Assembly (NCBI GenBank): GCA_023262185.1
Contig: JALRDO010000007.1
Location: forward strand, 1 to 64,000
DNA from: Flavobacteriaceae bacterium
GTDB taxonomy: Bacteria; Bacteroidota; Bacteroidia; Flavobacteriales; Flavobacteriaceae
Direction of reading: 5' to 3'
DNA: 64,000 bases
Positions 8,904 through 17,649 of the stretch are shown in pieces. The notes below the pieces were generated by a model. It was not told where the DNA came from. It ran no database searches and saw nothing but the letters and a program-made list of their open reading frames with translations. Within the stretch, counting starts at the first letter, position 1; each line of letters starts with the position of its first letter. A program made the position numbers and the translations under genes.

Positions 8904-10595
8904 CTATCGTATGTCGATTTCTGTATGCCAATCGGTTTTGTTCCCCAAAGCATCCTCCACTTCGATACGGATAGTGTGCTTACCCTCGAGAAGAATAATG
9001 TCATTGAGGTCGAAACGCAATCGGTCTTCTTTGGGTTCATATTCAAAGAGTACCCATTGATCGTCTATATATCCGTTATATCTTGAAATAAAGGTCTCTT
9101 GATCTTCTACGCTAAAAGATAAATACCTGAAGTTACTTAAGTTTCGATCCGTCTGAAAATTCAAAGGCGTAACTAAAGGAGGTATAGTGTCTGAAGCCAT
9201 AAGATAGTTTCCAGGAGTATTTAGGCTCACCTCAAAAACAGAGTCTTTTGCTTTGGCGATATAGCTGATTTTACCTTTTTCGGTTAGTTTTCCTAGATAC
9301 AGACGCTCGTTAATAACTCGCTCAAGGGTAGCCTCTGAAAAGCCATATGACACTTCTATCGGCTCTTCAAGATATCCATAATCAGGGCCAATGCTCAGAG
9401 TGTCACCTGTTAGGGCTATAGATAAATTTTCAGAAGAAATCATCGCGTTTTTCTTTGTCCGCACACGAATAGTCGACGAAGTGCTTTGCAAGGTTGTGTC
9501 AATAGCAGTGCTGTATTTAGCTTGCTTAAGATTTGAGACGGTTCCGCTATTTTTTAAAAAAAGCGTAGCCCTTGTTTCGTTTCCACTGTGGTCTTTTAGC
9601 GAAACGATCGCTTTTAGTGGAATAGAATCGACCTTGATGATTCCTTGGGACAAGGTTTTTTTATACATCTCTATTAAAAGGTCGCGGGGTTTAAATAAGA
9701 GTTGAACGTCTTTGTTGCTTTCTTGTTCAAATTCGTAATCAATCACTTTGTTAATTCGGGGCGAAGCCTCAAATGAAAATCGATCAAAGGTGAGTGAAAC
9801 CAAAGAAGAATCTTGAACGCTTAGATCAATCTGATACAACCCATTTTTATTAAGGGATTGTTCAAGGCGATCAAACGCTTCTACGCCAATGCCAATGAAA
9901 GGCGCGACTTCAATAGTGTCTGAAATAAACTCGGTTTGTTGAGTTTCTGAAACGGGATGTAAAACAATCTTTTTTCGATTGAATTTCAGATCATTAGAAT
10001 TCGCTATTTCGCCTTCGTAGACGTAAAGCCCTAGTAGTGTCGGTGAATCGTTGTCCGTAGCATCTAAACCAAAATTTAGAGGATTTAGGGGTATTTGTCC
10101 CTTCTGCTCTCGCAATTCAAAATGAAGGTGAGGGCCAAATGAATTTCCGGTATTTCCGCTGTACCCAATAACCTCTCCTTTTTCGATATGGAAGCGTTCG
10201 TTTGAGAAATAACGCTCAATCTCATACGACTTAGCGGCGTATTGTTCAGCTTTGATATACGATTGAATCCGCGGGCTAAATTGTGATAAATGACCATAAA
10301 CAGAGGTGTAGCTATCTCCGTGATCGATGTATATTACCTTTCCGTAACCGCCGATGCCTACCTTAATTCTGCGAATATGCCCATCGGCAATGGCATAAAC
10401 AGGTTGACCCTCTCTTCCTTGAGTTTTTAGATCAACCCCTCCGTGAAAGTGGTTCGGTCTTAGCTCAGAAAAGGTTCCTGAATAGCGTAGTTCGAGCTGT
10501 AGCGGTGGATTTGCGGCTAAATCAATAGGTTCAATTTGCATTGCCATCCCCCAATAAAAGAGGCAACTACAAAGAATGAAGCTTAGTGTTTTCAT
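8904..10595 (-). CDS. Secreted M23 family metallopeptidase
   Basis: A predicted peptidoglycan endopeptidase of the LytM/lysostaphin type. After a signal peptide, the M23 domain occupies about residues 25-160 with zinc motifs HGGVDLKT (HxxxD) and HLHFELRE (HxH). A helical insertion of about 30 residues (SYIKAEQYAAKSYEIERYF) splits the domain. The remaining 400 residues are beta-rich, with a cohesin- or FN3-like look and no recognised family. The ATG at 10595 is preferred because it gives MKTLSFILCSC, a normal signal start; the ATG at 10610 adds five residues. It diverges from the ZapB-like gene. Confidence 0.85.
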   Translation of the reverse strand: MKTLSFILCSCLFYWGMAMQIEPIDLAANPPLQLELRYSGTFSELRPNHFHGGVDLKTQGREGQPVYAIADGHIRRIKVGIGGYGKVIYIDHGDSYTSVYGHLSQFSPRIQSYIKAEQYAAKSYEIERYFSNERFHIEKGEVIGYSGNTGNSFGPHLHFELREQKGQIPLNPLNFGLDATDNDSPTLLGLYVYEGEIANSNDLKFNRKKIVLHPVSETQQTEFISDTIEVAPFIGIGVEAFDRLEQSLNKNGLYQIDLSVQDSSLVSLTFDRFSFEASPRINKVIDYEFEQESNKDVQLLFKPRDLLIEMYKKTLSQGIIKVDSIPLKAIVSLKDHSGNETRATLFLKNSGTVSNLKQAKYSTAIDTTLQSTSSTIRVRTKKNAMISSENLSIALTGDTLSIGPDYGYLEEPIEVSYGFSEATLERVINERLYLGKLTEKGKISYIAKAKDSVFEVSLNTPGNYLMASDTIPPLVTPLNFQTDRNLSNFRYLSFSVEDQETFISRYNGYIDDQWVLFEYEPKEDRLRFDLNDIILLEGKHTIRIEVEDALGNKTDWHTEIDIR

Positions 10596-10683
10596 GAAGA
10601 TAAAACACAAATCAAAACGATCTGTCAGAGATTTGCAAGAGAGACTAGAGATTAAATTATTACGCTTGCCTTCGCACTTTTAG

Positions 10684-10691
10684 TATCTTTG
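10684..10691 (+). promoter_or_regulatory. Candidate -7 promoter element of the ZapB-like/zapA operon
   Basis: TATCTTTG matches TAnnTTTG and ends 8 bp before the ATG at 10700. A TTG at 10666-10668 could be the -33 element, but its spacer of 15 bp is short. Confidence 0.45.
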
Positions 10692-10699
10692 ATAGGAAA

Positions 10700-10999
10700 A
10701 TGATGTCAGAAGCTAACTCACTTGCAGAAGCGGTTCGCCTTTTAGATCAAAAGGTTCACGACCTCATCGAGCGACTTTCATTTCAGCGATCAAAAAATGA
10801 AAAGCTGAAGCGTCGCATTGTTGAGACTGAGCAGGCGAAAATGATATTAGAAGAAGAGATAGGGGTGTTAAACCGCAAACTTAGTGAGCGCAGAGATCAT
10901 TTTTCAAGGTTGGGTAGCATTCAACAGAATGATGAAATCGGGAAACAACTCGATCAACTCATTAAGGAGCTACAGGAATGTATAGATGAGATCAACTGA
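10700..10999 (+). CDS. Small coiled-coil protein, ZapB-like
   Basis: A 99-residue protein predicted to be almost entirely coiled coil, with heptad spacing from LAEAVRLLDQKVHDLIERL to the C-terminus. It sits 2 bp before zapA, where Bacteroidota often carry a ZapB-like or FtsB-like coiled-coil partner. A role in Z-ring assembly is inferred from size, coiled coil and neighbour only. Two consecutive ATG codons (10700 and 10703) are possible starts. Confidence 0.7.
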   Translation: MMSEANSLAEAVRLLDQKVHDLIERLSFQRSKNEKLKRRIVETEQAKMILEEEIGVLNRKLSERRDHFSRLGSIQQNDEIGKQLDQLIKELQECIDEIN

Positions 11000-11001
11000 T
11001 T

Positions 11002-11298
11002 ATGAGTGATAAATTAAGAATTAAACTGTCGATTGCAGATCGCGTTTATCCCTTATCAGTCAATGCTGAACAAGAAGAAAGTTTGCGACAAGCTGCCGAG
11101 CAGCTTCAAAAAATGGTTAAACAATTTGAGTCAAGTTACGCCGTTAACGATAAGCAAGATGTGCTTGCTATGTGTGCGCTGCAACTGGCTAATACTGTCG
11201 CGCTGAAAAGTAAAGATCAGCATATCTATCAATCCGCTAAAGCTCAGTTGGAGGCTCTTTCAGAAGAAATTGATAACGCTATTGGCGTTAATGAATAA
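11002..11298 (+). CDS. zapA: Cell division protein ZapA
   Basis: ZapA crosslinks FtsZ filaments at the division ring. The 98 residues fit the family: an N-terminal beta-rich FtsZ-binding domain (LRIKLSIADRVYPLSVNAEQEESLRQAAEQL) and a C-terminal helix for dimer and tetramer formation. The segment DVLAMCALQLA is typical. It forms a two-gene operon with the coiled-coil gene before it. The 6S RNA candidate follows within 13 bp of its stop codon, an order also found in other bacteria. Confidence 0.85.
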   Translation: MSDKLRIKLSIADRVYPLSVNAEQEESLRQAAEQLQKMVKQFESSYAVNDKQDVLAMCALQLANTVALKSKDQHIYQSAKAQLEALSEEIDNAIGVNE

Positions 11299-11310
11299 AG
11301 AGTTTAGCAT

Positions 11311-11470
11311 ACCCACATTGATTTATTTTTTGACAAACTCAACGAAGATTAAATTCTGAATGGTGAGTTTGGTTGTGCAAGCAAGCCATCTAGAATGGAT
11401 CCTTAAGCAATCAGTTAGCCTTAAACGTGTATAAACGGAGTTTGTACAAAAACCTCAATGTGGGTTTTTA
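11311..11470 (+). ncRNA. ssrS: Probable 6S RNA
   Basis: The 182-bp gap between zapA and rny holds no gene. Its ends are complementary: ACCCACATTGA (11311-11321) pairs perfectly with TCAATGTGGGT (11455-11465), followed by TTTTATT as a terminator-like tail. Further in, TTGACAAACTC (11330-11340) pairs with GAGTTTGTaCAA (11438-11448, one bulge). Between lie a large A/U-rich region and a small hairpin (CCAT...ATGG near 11387). A 155-nt rod with a closing stem and open centre is the 6S plan, and 6S genes are often next to zapA. A covariance search was not possible. Confidence 0.68.
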
Positions 11471-11480
11471 TTAATTAGAT

Positions 11481-13052
11481 ATGGACACAACAACACTCAC
11501 AATACTCGCATTAATTATAGGGGCCGTTTTAGGCTTTGTGATAACTGCATTAATTCAAAAGAAAAAGAGCGACTCTGCGTTGAATTTAGCTCAGAAAGAG
11601 GCTCAGAATATTCTGAGAGATGCAGAGAAGGAGGCCGAGCAGATCAAAAAGGATAAAATTTTTCAAGCCAAGGAAAAATTTTTAGAGCTAAAGGCTGAAC
11701 ACGAAAAGGTAATTCTATCAAAGGACAAAAAGATTGATGAAGCTGAAAAGCGAATTCGAGATAAAGAGTCTCAAGTAAGCGCTGAAATTAAAAAGAATCA
11801 ATCGTTGAGCGATTCGCTTGAAAAGGAACTAGAATCCTTGAATAAAAGACTTGAGCGTATCGAAAAGCGTGAAGAAGAACTCGAGCGCTTGCATCAAAGT
11901 CAAGTGCAGCAGCTTGAGGTGTTGTCGGGTTTGTCGGCTGAAGAAGCTAAATCAGAGCTCGTTAATTCGCTAAAAGAGAAGGCAAAAACAGACTCCATGG
12001 TCTTTGTTCAGAATGCCCTGGAAGAAGCCAAGCTTACAGCGCAGCAAGAAGCCAAGAAGGTGGTAATCAAAACCATCCAACGCATCGGTACAGAAGAAGC
12101 TGTAGAAAATTGCGTTTCTGTATTCAACCTGGAATCAGATGATGTCAAGGGTAGGATTATTGGGCGTGAAGGGCGTAATATTCGTGCGATAGAGGCGGCT
12201 ACAGGGGTTGAAATTATTGTAGACGACACTCCAGAGGCTATTATATTATCGTGCTTTGATTCGGTTCGTCGAGAGGTTGCACGTTTATCTTTACATCGCT
12301 TGGTTACAGACGGTCGAATTCATCCAGCACGTATCGAAGAAGTCGTTCAAAAAACTGAGAAACAAATTAATGAAGAGATCATTGAGATCGGAAAACGTAC
12401 TATCATTGATTTAGGTATTCATGGGTTGCATCCAGAGTTGATTAAGGCGGTGGGCCGCATGAAATACCGTTCGTCATATGGACAGAATTTGCTTCAGCAC
12501 TCTCGAGAGGTCGCTAAACTCTGTGGTGTTATGGCCTCAGAATTGGGATTGAACCCTAAACTAGCTAAGCGAGCCGGTTTACTACACGATATAGGAAAAG
12601 TACCTATGAATGAGGTAGATACCGAAACGCCACACGCGATTTTGGGAATGCAATGGGCTGAAAAATACGGAGAGCATAAAGAGGTGGTAAACGCCATTGG
12701 TGCTCACCATGATGAAATTGAAATGACAAGTTTAATTTCTCCTATCGTTCAGGTTTGTGATGCCATTAGTGGAGCTCGACCAGGTGCGAGACGTCAGGTG
12801 CTCGACAGTTATATACAGCGACTTAAGGATCTTGAGGATGCCGCTTTAGGCTTTAAAGGGGTTGAGAAGGCATATGCTATTCAGGCCGGAAGAGAACTTA
12901 GAGTAATCGTTTCAAGTGACAAGGTTAGCGATGATCGCGCTTCAGAGCTTTCGTTTGAAATTTCACAGAAGATTCAGACTGAAATGACCTATCCCGGACA
13001 GGTGAAGGTTACTGTAATTCGAGAAACACGTTCCGTAAATATCGCTAAATAA
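11481..13052 (+). CDS. rny: Ribonuclease Y
   Basis: A membrane-anchored endoribonuclease that starts mRNA decay. The 523 residues show the standard layout: an N-terminal membrane helix (residues 5-24), a long coiled coil (to about 185), a KH domain with [21 protein letters not shown], and an HD domain with [12 protein letters not shown] and GAHHDEIE. Length and domains match the family. It ends 7 bp before the convergent DUF349 gene. Confidence 0.95.
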   Translation: MDTTTLTILALIIGAVLGFVITALIQKKKSDSALNLAQKEAQNILRDAEKEAEQIKKDKIFQAKEKFLELKAEHEKVILSKDKKIDEAEKRIRDKESQVSAEIKKNQSLSDSLEKELESLNKRLERIEKREEELERLHQSQVQQLEVLSGLSAEEAKSELVNSLKEKAKTDSMVFVQNALEEAKLTAQQEAKKVVIKTIQRIGTEEAVENCVSVFNLESDDVKGRIIGREGRNIRAIEAATGVEIIVDDTPEAIILSCFDSVRREVARLSLHRLVTDGRIHPARIEEVVQKTEKQINEEIIEIGKRTIIDLGIHGLHPELIKAVGRMKYRSSYGQNLLQHSREVAKLCGVMASELGLNPKLAKRAGLLHDIGKVPMNEVDTETPHAILGMQWAEKYGEHKEVVNAIGAHHDEIEMTSLISPIVQVCDAISGARPGARRQVLDSYIQRLKDLEDAALGFKGVEKAYAIQAGRELRVIVSSDKVSDDRASELSFEISQKIQTEMTYPGQVKVTVIRETRSVNIAK

Positions 13053-13059
13053 TTAAGGT

Positions 13060-14925
13060 CTATTCTCGAGAATCGTTTTCGCCAGTGGTTTCTTCAGAGG
13101 ATTCCTGACGATTCTCAACACCTTCTTTTTCAATGCGATTTTTAATCACATTGAGCTCTTTGAGTTTTAATGTCCACTGTTCTTTTTCATCGGATTTCAG
13201 GGCAATTTTTGAACGCGCTTCCTTTAATAGCGGATTTTCGGGATCTGAAGACGAGAAAAATTCTAGGTTGGTTTCAAGAAGACGAATCTCATCACTCAAG
13301 CGGTTAATATGCTTACGCACTCCTGCTCGAGTTTGGTGGAGGTCACTTAGCTCAGTGGCATTTTCTTTTAATGATGCAATGCGTTTGGTATGAAGTTCTG
13401 AGGCAAACGAATTCTCATCTAAACCTAAGCCACTAATGGCCTTATTCAGTGCCTTTTCGGCTTTATTTGCAACCTGTCCGCTAGCTGTTCTTCCTTCTTG
13501 CTCTAGCTTTGTTTTCAGTTCTGCAAGTCGTTGAAAATCTTCGTCTCGGTTTTTAGATGGTGAGAACGTCTCGATTTGTTCAAGTACATCACTGAGTTCT
13601 TTTCTTGATTGCTGCTGTTTTGCTCTTGTTGTATTTGTTTGAGCTTTCAATCGCTCAAAGTAATGATTACAGGCCCCTCTGAAGGCCTCCCACAAGGGCT
13701 CTGAATATTTACGTGGTACATGTCCAATTTTCTTCCATTCACCCTGTAATTCTTTAATCACAGGCGTGGTGGTTTTGAAGTCTGGGTGATCTTTTAAGGC
13801 TTCAACTTGTTCTATAAGCCTTCTCTTTGCCGCAAGATTTTCTTTGAAGCTCTTCTTTTGTTCTTTATAGAACGCATTCTTCTGCTGATTAAACGATTTA
13901 AAAAGCGCCCTAAATCGATTTGACAATGCCTTTTGCTCTTTTCTAGGAACAGAACCAACCGCGTAAAAGCTATCTTTTATTTCATTTGCCAGTTTAAGGT
14001 TCTGGTTAAGTTGTTTTTGCGATGTAATAGGGGTAGATGCGAGTTCTTCAAATGCTTCAAGTACTTTTTTCTTCTCAATTAGATGTTTCTCGCGCTCTTG
14101 ATCTTCTATTTCGGTAAGTTGCTGTTTTTTGTCGTGCATTTTCTTGGTTGCTGCACTAAAGCGTTCCCATACCTCTTGGCGCACCTCTTTTGAAACGGGC
14201 CCTAGTTCTTCTTTCCAAATACGGTGTAGTTCTTGTAAAGTGGTATAAGCCTTTTTGAAATCGGGCTCATCGATCAGTGCTTCTGCACGGTCGATGATTT
14301 TAAGTTTCTCTTCGTAATTGTGCTTGAAATCGCGATCGCGCAACTCTCGATTAAGATCCAAGAAATCATAAAACCGTTCAACGTGATGATGATAATTTGC
14401 CCATAGATCGTCATTATAGGTTTTTGGAACCATTCCTGTAGCACGCCATTCTGCCTGTAGATCTTTGAAACTTTGAAAGGTATCGTTAATGTTCTCTTCA
14501 GCTTCTAAAAGGGCCTTGATCGATTCAATAATCGCTTGCTTTTTTTTGAGGTTTTCTTGTAATTGACGCTCGAACTCTTTTCGGTATCTTGTTTTCTTGT
14601 CGCGATATTCGTGATATAACTCTTCAAATTGGCGCTTAATCAAAGGGTTGTACTCGAAATCCATTTCGGCATTTCCTTGTTCCAAGAAACGCTCCTTTTC
14701 AGTCAAAAGTAGAGCCTTAAACTGTGTATCAAAACTTTGCTTTATTGCATTTACATGCTGTGCTATTTTCTGAATAGGAGCATTTTTAAGCAATCGTTGC
14801 AATTCGCCAACTAGGTTCTCTAAAGAATGATTTTGATAGGAGGTGCTGTTAAGTTCTGGTAATTGAAATACCAAATCCACAGACTTCTCTTGTTCTACAG
14901 CATCATGTTTTTCACTTGAATCCAT
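13060..14925 (-). CDS. DUF349 repeat protein
   Basis: A 621-residue, highly charged helical protein made of repeated DUF349 units. The recurring pattern is a run such as FKDLQAEWRATGMVPKTYND, LQELHRIWKEELGPVSKE and IKELQGEWKKIGHVPRKYS, near residues 150, 230 and 400, so at least four repeats are visible. The function is unknown; no enzyme motif is seen. The ATG at 14925 (MDSSEKHDAVEQ) is preferred to a start 39 bp upstream with 13 atypical residues. It follows aroE on the same strand with a 51-bp gap, an order recalled from other flavobacteria. Confidence 0.83.
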   Translation of the reverse strand: MDSSEKHDAVEQEKSVDLVFQLPELNSTSYQNHSLENLVGELQRLLKNAPIQKIAQHVNAIKQSFDTQFKALLLTEKERFLEQGNAEMDFEYNPLIKRQFEELYHEYRDKKTRYRKEFERQLQENLKKKQAIIESIKALLEAEENINDTFQSFKDLQAEWRATGMVPKTYNDDLWANYHHHVERFYDFLDLNRELRDRDFKHNYEEKLKIIDRAEALIDEPDFKKAYTTLQELHRIWKEELGPVSKEVRQEVWERFSAATKKMHDKKQQLTEIEDQEREKHLIEKKKVLEAFEELASTPITSQKQLNQNLKLANEIKDSFYAVGSVPRKEQKALSNRFRALFKSFNQQKNAFYKEQKKSFKENLAAKRRLIEQVEALKDHPDFKTTTPVIKELQGEWKKIGHVPRKYSEPLWEAFRGACNHYFERLKAQTNTTRAKQQQSRKELSDVLEQIETFSPSKNRDEDFQRLAELKTKLEQEGRTASGQVANKAEKALNKAISGLGLDENSFASELHTKRIASLKENATELSDLHQTRAGVRKHINRLSDEIRLLETNLEFFSSSDPENPLLKEARSKIALKSDEKEQWTLKLKELNVIKNRIEKEGVENRQESSEETTGENDSRE

Positions 14926-14976
14926 ACGCAGTGCGTGCAAAGTATTATAAGCAAAGGTAAACAAATGGATAGGCTA

Positions 14977-15732
14977 TCAAAGCGAATTCCATATCTCCCA
15001 AGAACGCTGCGCCTGATAGATCAACATATTGTATCCGTTTTCAACACGTGCCCCTGCATTTTTGCCGTGACCGAGAAAGGTTGATACTTCAGGGTTGTAT
15101 ACTAGATCAAACAAAAAGTGACGCTCGTTCAAAGCTTCGTAGGGGATGGGAGGAGCCTGTTCTGTTTTAGGATAGGTTCCCAATGGGGTGCAGTTTATGA
15201 TCAAAGGTGTATTGTGGACTGTTGTAGGGTCTAGACTCTTGTAGGTAAAGCGTGAGTTTCCACTTCTCGAAACGGTAATAACGTCAATGCCTAAGGTACG
15301 TAACGCATAAATGATAGCTTTAGCTGCACCTCCTGTTGCGCCAAGAACAAGTGCTGAACGATCCTCGTCTTTTAGTTGGTCTTTGAGCGATTTGGTAAAG
15401 CCATACGCATCCGTGTTGTGGCCGGTGAGCTTTCCTTGTTTAAAGCTGATGCAATTCACTGCTCCGATTACCTTTGATTCTTCATCTTGTTCATCAAGGT
15501 ATGGAATCACCTCTGTTTTATAGGGGGTGGTTACATTACACCCTTTAAGGCAAGGAGTGTCAAATACCTTTTTTACCTCCTCAATAGATGAAATATCGAA
15601 ATTTTGGTAGTGTCCATTCCATCCGCTCTTATCGAAAAAATCATTGAAGTAAGAGGCTGAGAAAGAGTAGGAAATCTCTTTGCCAATTAAACCATATATC
15701 GCTCTATTTTCTGCGGTATCTTCCATATACAT
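14977..15732 (-). CDS. aroE: Shikimate dehydrogenase
   Basis: Reduces 3-dehydroshikimate to shikimate with NADPH in aromatic amino acid synthesis. The 251 residues carry YGLIGKEISYSFSASYF at the substrate-binding N-terminus, the catalytic lysine in NVTTPYK, NTDAYGF, the Rossmann glycine loop VLGATGGAAKAII, and NCTPLGTYP. In this lineage the HSLSP motif is replaced by SYSFS. The start overlaps the preceding DUF368 gene by 29 bp; an alternative ATG lies two codons further in. Confidence 0.92.
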   Translation of the reverse strand: MYMEDTAENRAIYGLIGKEISYSFSASYFNDFFDKSGWNGHYQNFDISSIEEVKKVFDTPCLKGCNVTTPYKTEVIPYLDEQDEESKVIGAVNCISFKQGKLTGHNTDAYGFTKSLKDQLKDEDRSALVLGATGGAAKAIIYALRTLGIDVITVSRSGNSRFTYKSLDPTTVHNTPLIINCTPLGTYPKTEQAPPIPYEALNERHFLFDLVYNPEVSTFLGHGKNAGARVENGYNMLIYQAQRSWEIWNSL

Positions 15733-16711
15733 CTATCGCTAATACAATTCCAATTCCGAAAGCAATATAGCCCAAAGACACCTGATTTTGAATTTCTGTA
15801 AAATCGGGCCAGTAATTGGTATACCGTAAGATTTCAGGATGCTGTACTCTGGATAACCCCGGGGATTCACCTTGATATATCGCCTGTTTCCATGGCCACA
15901 CTACAATAAGTGATCCGGCAATAAACCCTATTAAAACAGCCGTTGTGATTGCTTTAAAGCGCTTTAATACATAAGCGAGAAGATGCGAAAGCGAAACAAG
16001 ACCCGCAATAGATCCAAGCGTGAATACGGCTAGAACTTTAAGGAGTTTTAAATGTTCTGAATTATGTGTAAAGGAGAAATCTCCTCTAATGATAAAAATA
16101 AAGGTATCGTATAGCGCATTCACTGAATCTACCAGGAGTAGTACATAGTTGCCTAAAAGAATCAATAAAAAAGACCCGGATAGCCCTGGTAATGTCATGC
16201 CGGCTACGCTGATGAAGCCACAAAAGAATACGTAGTATAGATTGTCGTTCGCTGGAAGTTGAGGTAATAACGACAGTGATAAACCTGCGATTAGCCCTGC
16301 CATAGCGCTTATTCTAGCCGTGTTCGTCCACGCCCCAAACTGGCGTTCAAGGTAGTATATTGACCCAATGATCATTCCAAGAAAGGTCGACCAGACGTAT
16401 AGCTCATAGTTTGAAATAAGGTAGTCTAAGACTTTTGCCACACTGAAGTAGCTAATAAGCATACCTGTTACGAGAAGCCCTAAGAAATTCCCATTGACAT
16501 AACTATAAAGCTTCTTCCATTTAAAACGGATAAATAGTTTGAATGCAGTCAGATTGAACTGATTCAGGGAGAAAATAAACTCCTCATAAAATCCACCCAC
16601 AAATGCAATGATCCCTCCAGAAATACCCGGAACTTTATTTGCTGCACCCATGAGGATGCCTTTGACAACTAGGCCTATATAATCAATTATGGAGCGATTT
16701 TCTGGTTTCAC
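15704..16711 (-). CDS. DUF368 membrane protein (PopT-type lipid carrier transporter), copy B
   Basis: A 335-residue polytopic protein with about eight to ten membrane helices. The DUF368 signature GILMGAANKVPGISGGIIAFVGGFYEEF is at the N-terminus and is echoed by MTLPGLSGSFLLILLGNY in the second half, consistent with an internal duplication. DUF368 proteins have been shown in other bacteria to recycle undecaprenyl phosphate across the inner membrane; that role is inferred here. It abuts its paralogue by a 1-bp overlap. The segment NKVPGISG replaces DVVPGVSG of copy A. Confidence 0.85.
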   Translation of the reverse strand: MKPENRSIIDYIGLVVKGILMGAANKVPGISGGIIAFVGGFYEEFIFSLNQFNLTAFKLFIRFKWKKLYSYVNGNFLGLLVTGMLISYFSVAKVLDYLISNYELYVWSTFLGMIIGSIYYLERQFGAWTNTARISAMAGLIAGLSLSLLPQLPANDNLYYVFFCGFISVAGMTLPGLSGSFLLILLGNYVLLLVDSVNALYDTFIFIIRGDFSFTHNSEHLKLLKVLAVFTLGSIAGLVSLSHLLAYVLKRFKAITTAVLIGFIAGSLIVVWPWKQAIYQGESPGLSRVQHPEILRYTNYWPDFTEIQNQVSLGYIAFGIGIVLAIDVYGRYRRK

Positions 16712-17607
16712 TACACCCTTTTGTTTTTTGTGGTATTGCCTATGAATTCAAGGAACAGCACCAATACGAGTCCAAGACTCATAAACATAAGTCCTGTCAA
16801 CAACTGATCATCAGGTGTCTTGAAGTTTGGCAAGTATAAGTTCAAGCCAAGTTCAGTTTCGATTTTCCACGGCCAAATTTTTGGCAAGGATCCTGCGATA
16901 AAGCCCACTAAAACCGTTAAGGTGGCATTTTTAAAATGTTCAAAAAGCCATTTGAGTAGTTTAGAGAATGAGAGTAGACCAAAGACAGCGCCAGCGCCCA
17001 CAACGAGTAAAACACTAAGATTTCGTTCATGTACGGCACTTAGAACGGTTGGATAGCTACCGAGAAGTACCAAAATAAATGAACCAGATATACCCGGTAG
17101 GATCATTGCACAAATCGCCAATGCTGCTGAAAAAAAGAGATAGATCAATGAAGAAGCCTCAGGTAACGGATTGAATAGGCTAATGGATAGCGCTGAGACT
17201 AAACCTATACTCGAAAGCAATGCAGTCGACCACTTATTGCGATGCACTATGGGTCTCCACACTAAAACAATACTCGCCAGAATTAGACCAAAAAAGAAAC
17301 TCCAGAGCATTATTGGTTGGGTCTCAAGAAGCGTGCTTAAGAGCTTTGCTAGGCTCACGACGCTAGTAGCAATACCTGCAAAGAGTAACAGCAGAAAAGC
17401 TCCGTTAATCGACTTCCACGCTCCTTTAATTCCTTCAGCTTTAAGCGTTTTGAATAGGGAGAGATTTATTGCGTTGATACTCCTTAATAAGGGGTCGTAT
17501 ATGCCTGATATGAATGCAATAGTACCTCCTGAGACACCAGGAACTACATCCGCCGCCCCCATGGCCATTCCTTTTAGAAAAATAAGTAGTGAATTCAAGC
17601 CCTTCAT
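16711..17607 (-). CDS. DUF368 membrane protein (PopT-type lipid carrier transporter), copy A
   Basis: A 298-residue paralogue of the adjacent gene, with the canonical motif MGAADVVPGVSGGTIAFISGIY and the second-half repeat MILPGISGSFILVLLGSYP. The family is implicated in undecaprenyl phosphate translocation for cell wall and O-antigen synthesis. It is cotranscribed with its paralogue, starting 42 bp after the TPR gene. Having both copies side by side suggests either two lipid substrates or a heterodimer; the sequence does not decide between them. Confidence 0.87.
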   Translation of the reverse strand: MKGLNSLLIFLKGMAMGAADVVPGVSGGTIAFISGIYDPLLRSINAINLSLFKTLKAEGIKGAWKSINGAFLLLLFAGIATSVVSLAKLLSTLLETQPIMLWSFFFGLILASIVLVWRPIVHRNKWSTALLSSIGLVSALSISLFNPLPEASSLIYLFFSAALAICAMILPGISGSFILVLLGSYPTVLSAVHERNLSVLLVVGAGAVFGLLSFSKLLKWLFEHFKNATLTVLVGFIAGSLPKIWPWKIETELGLNLYLPNFKTPDDQLLTGLMFMSLGLVLVLFLEFIGNTTKNKRV

Positions 17608-17649
17608 ATCGTGGATTTTGCCCAGTTTTACGAAGTTACGGCGATTTCT

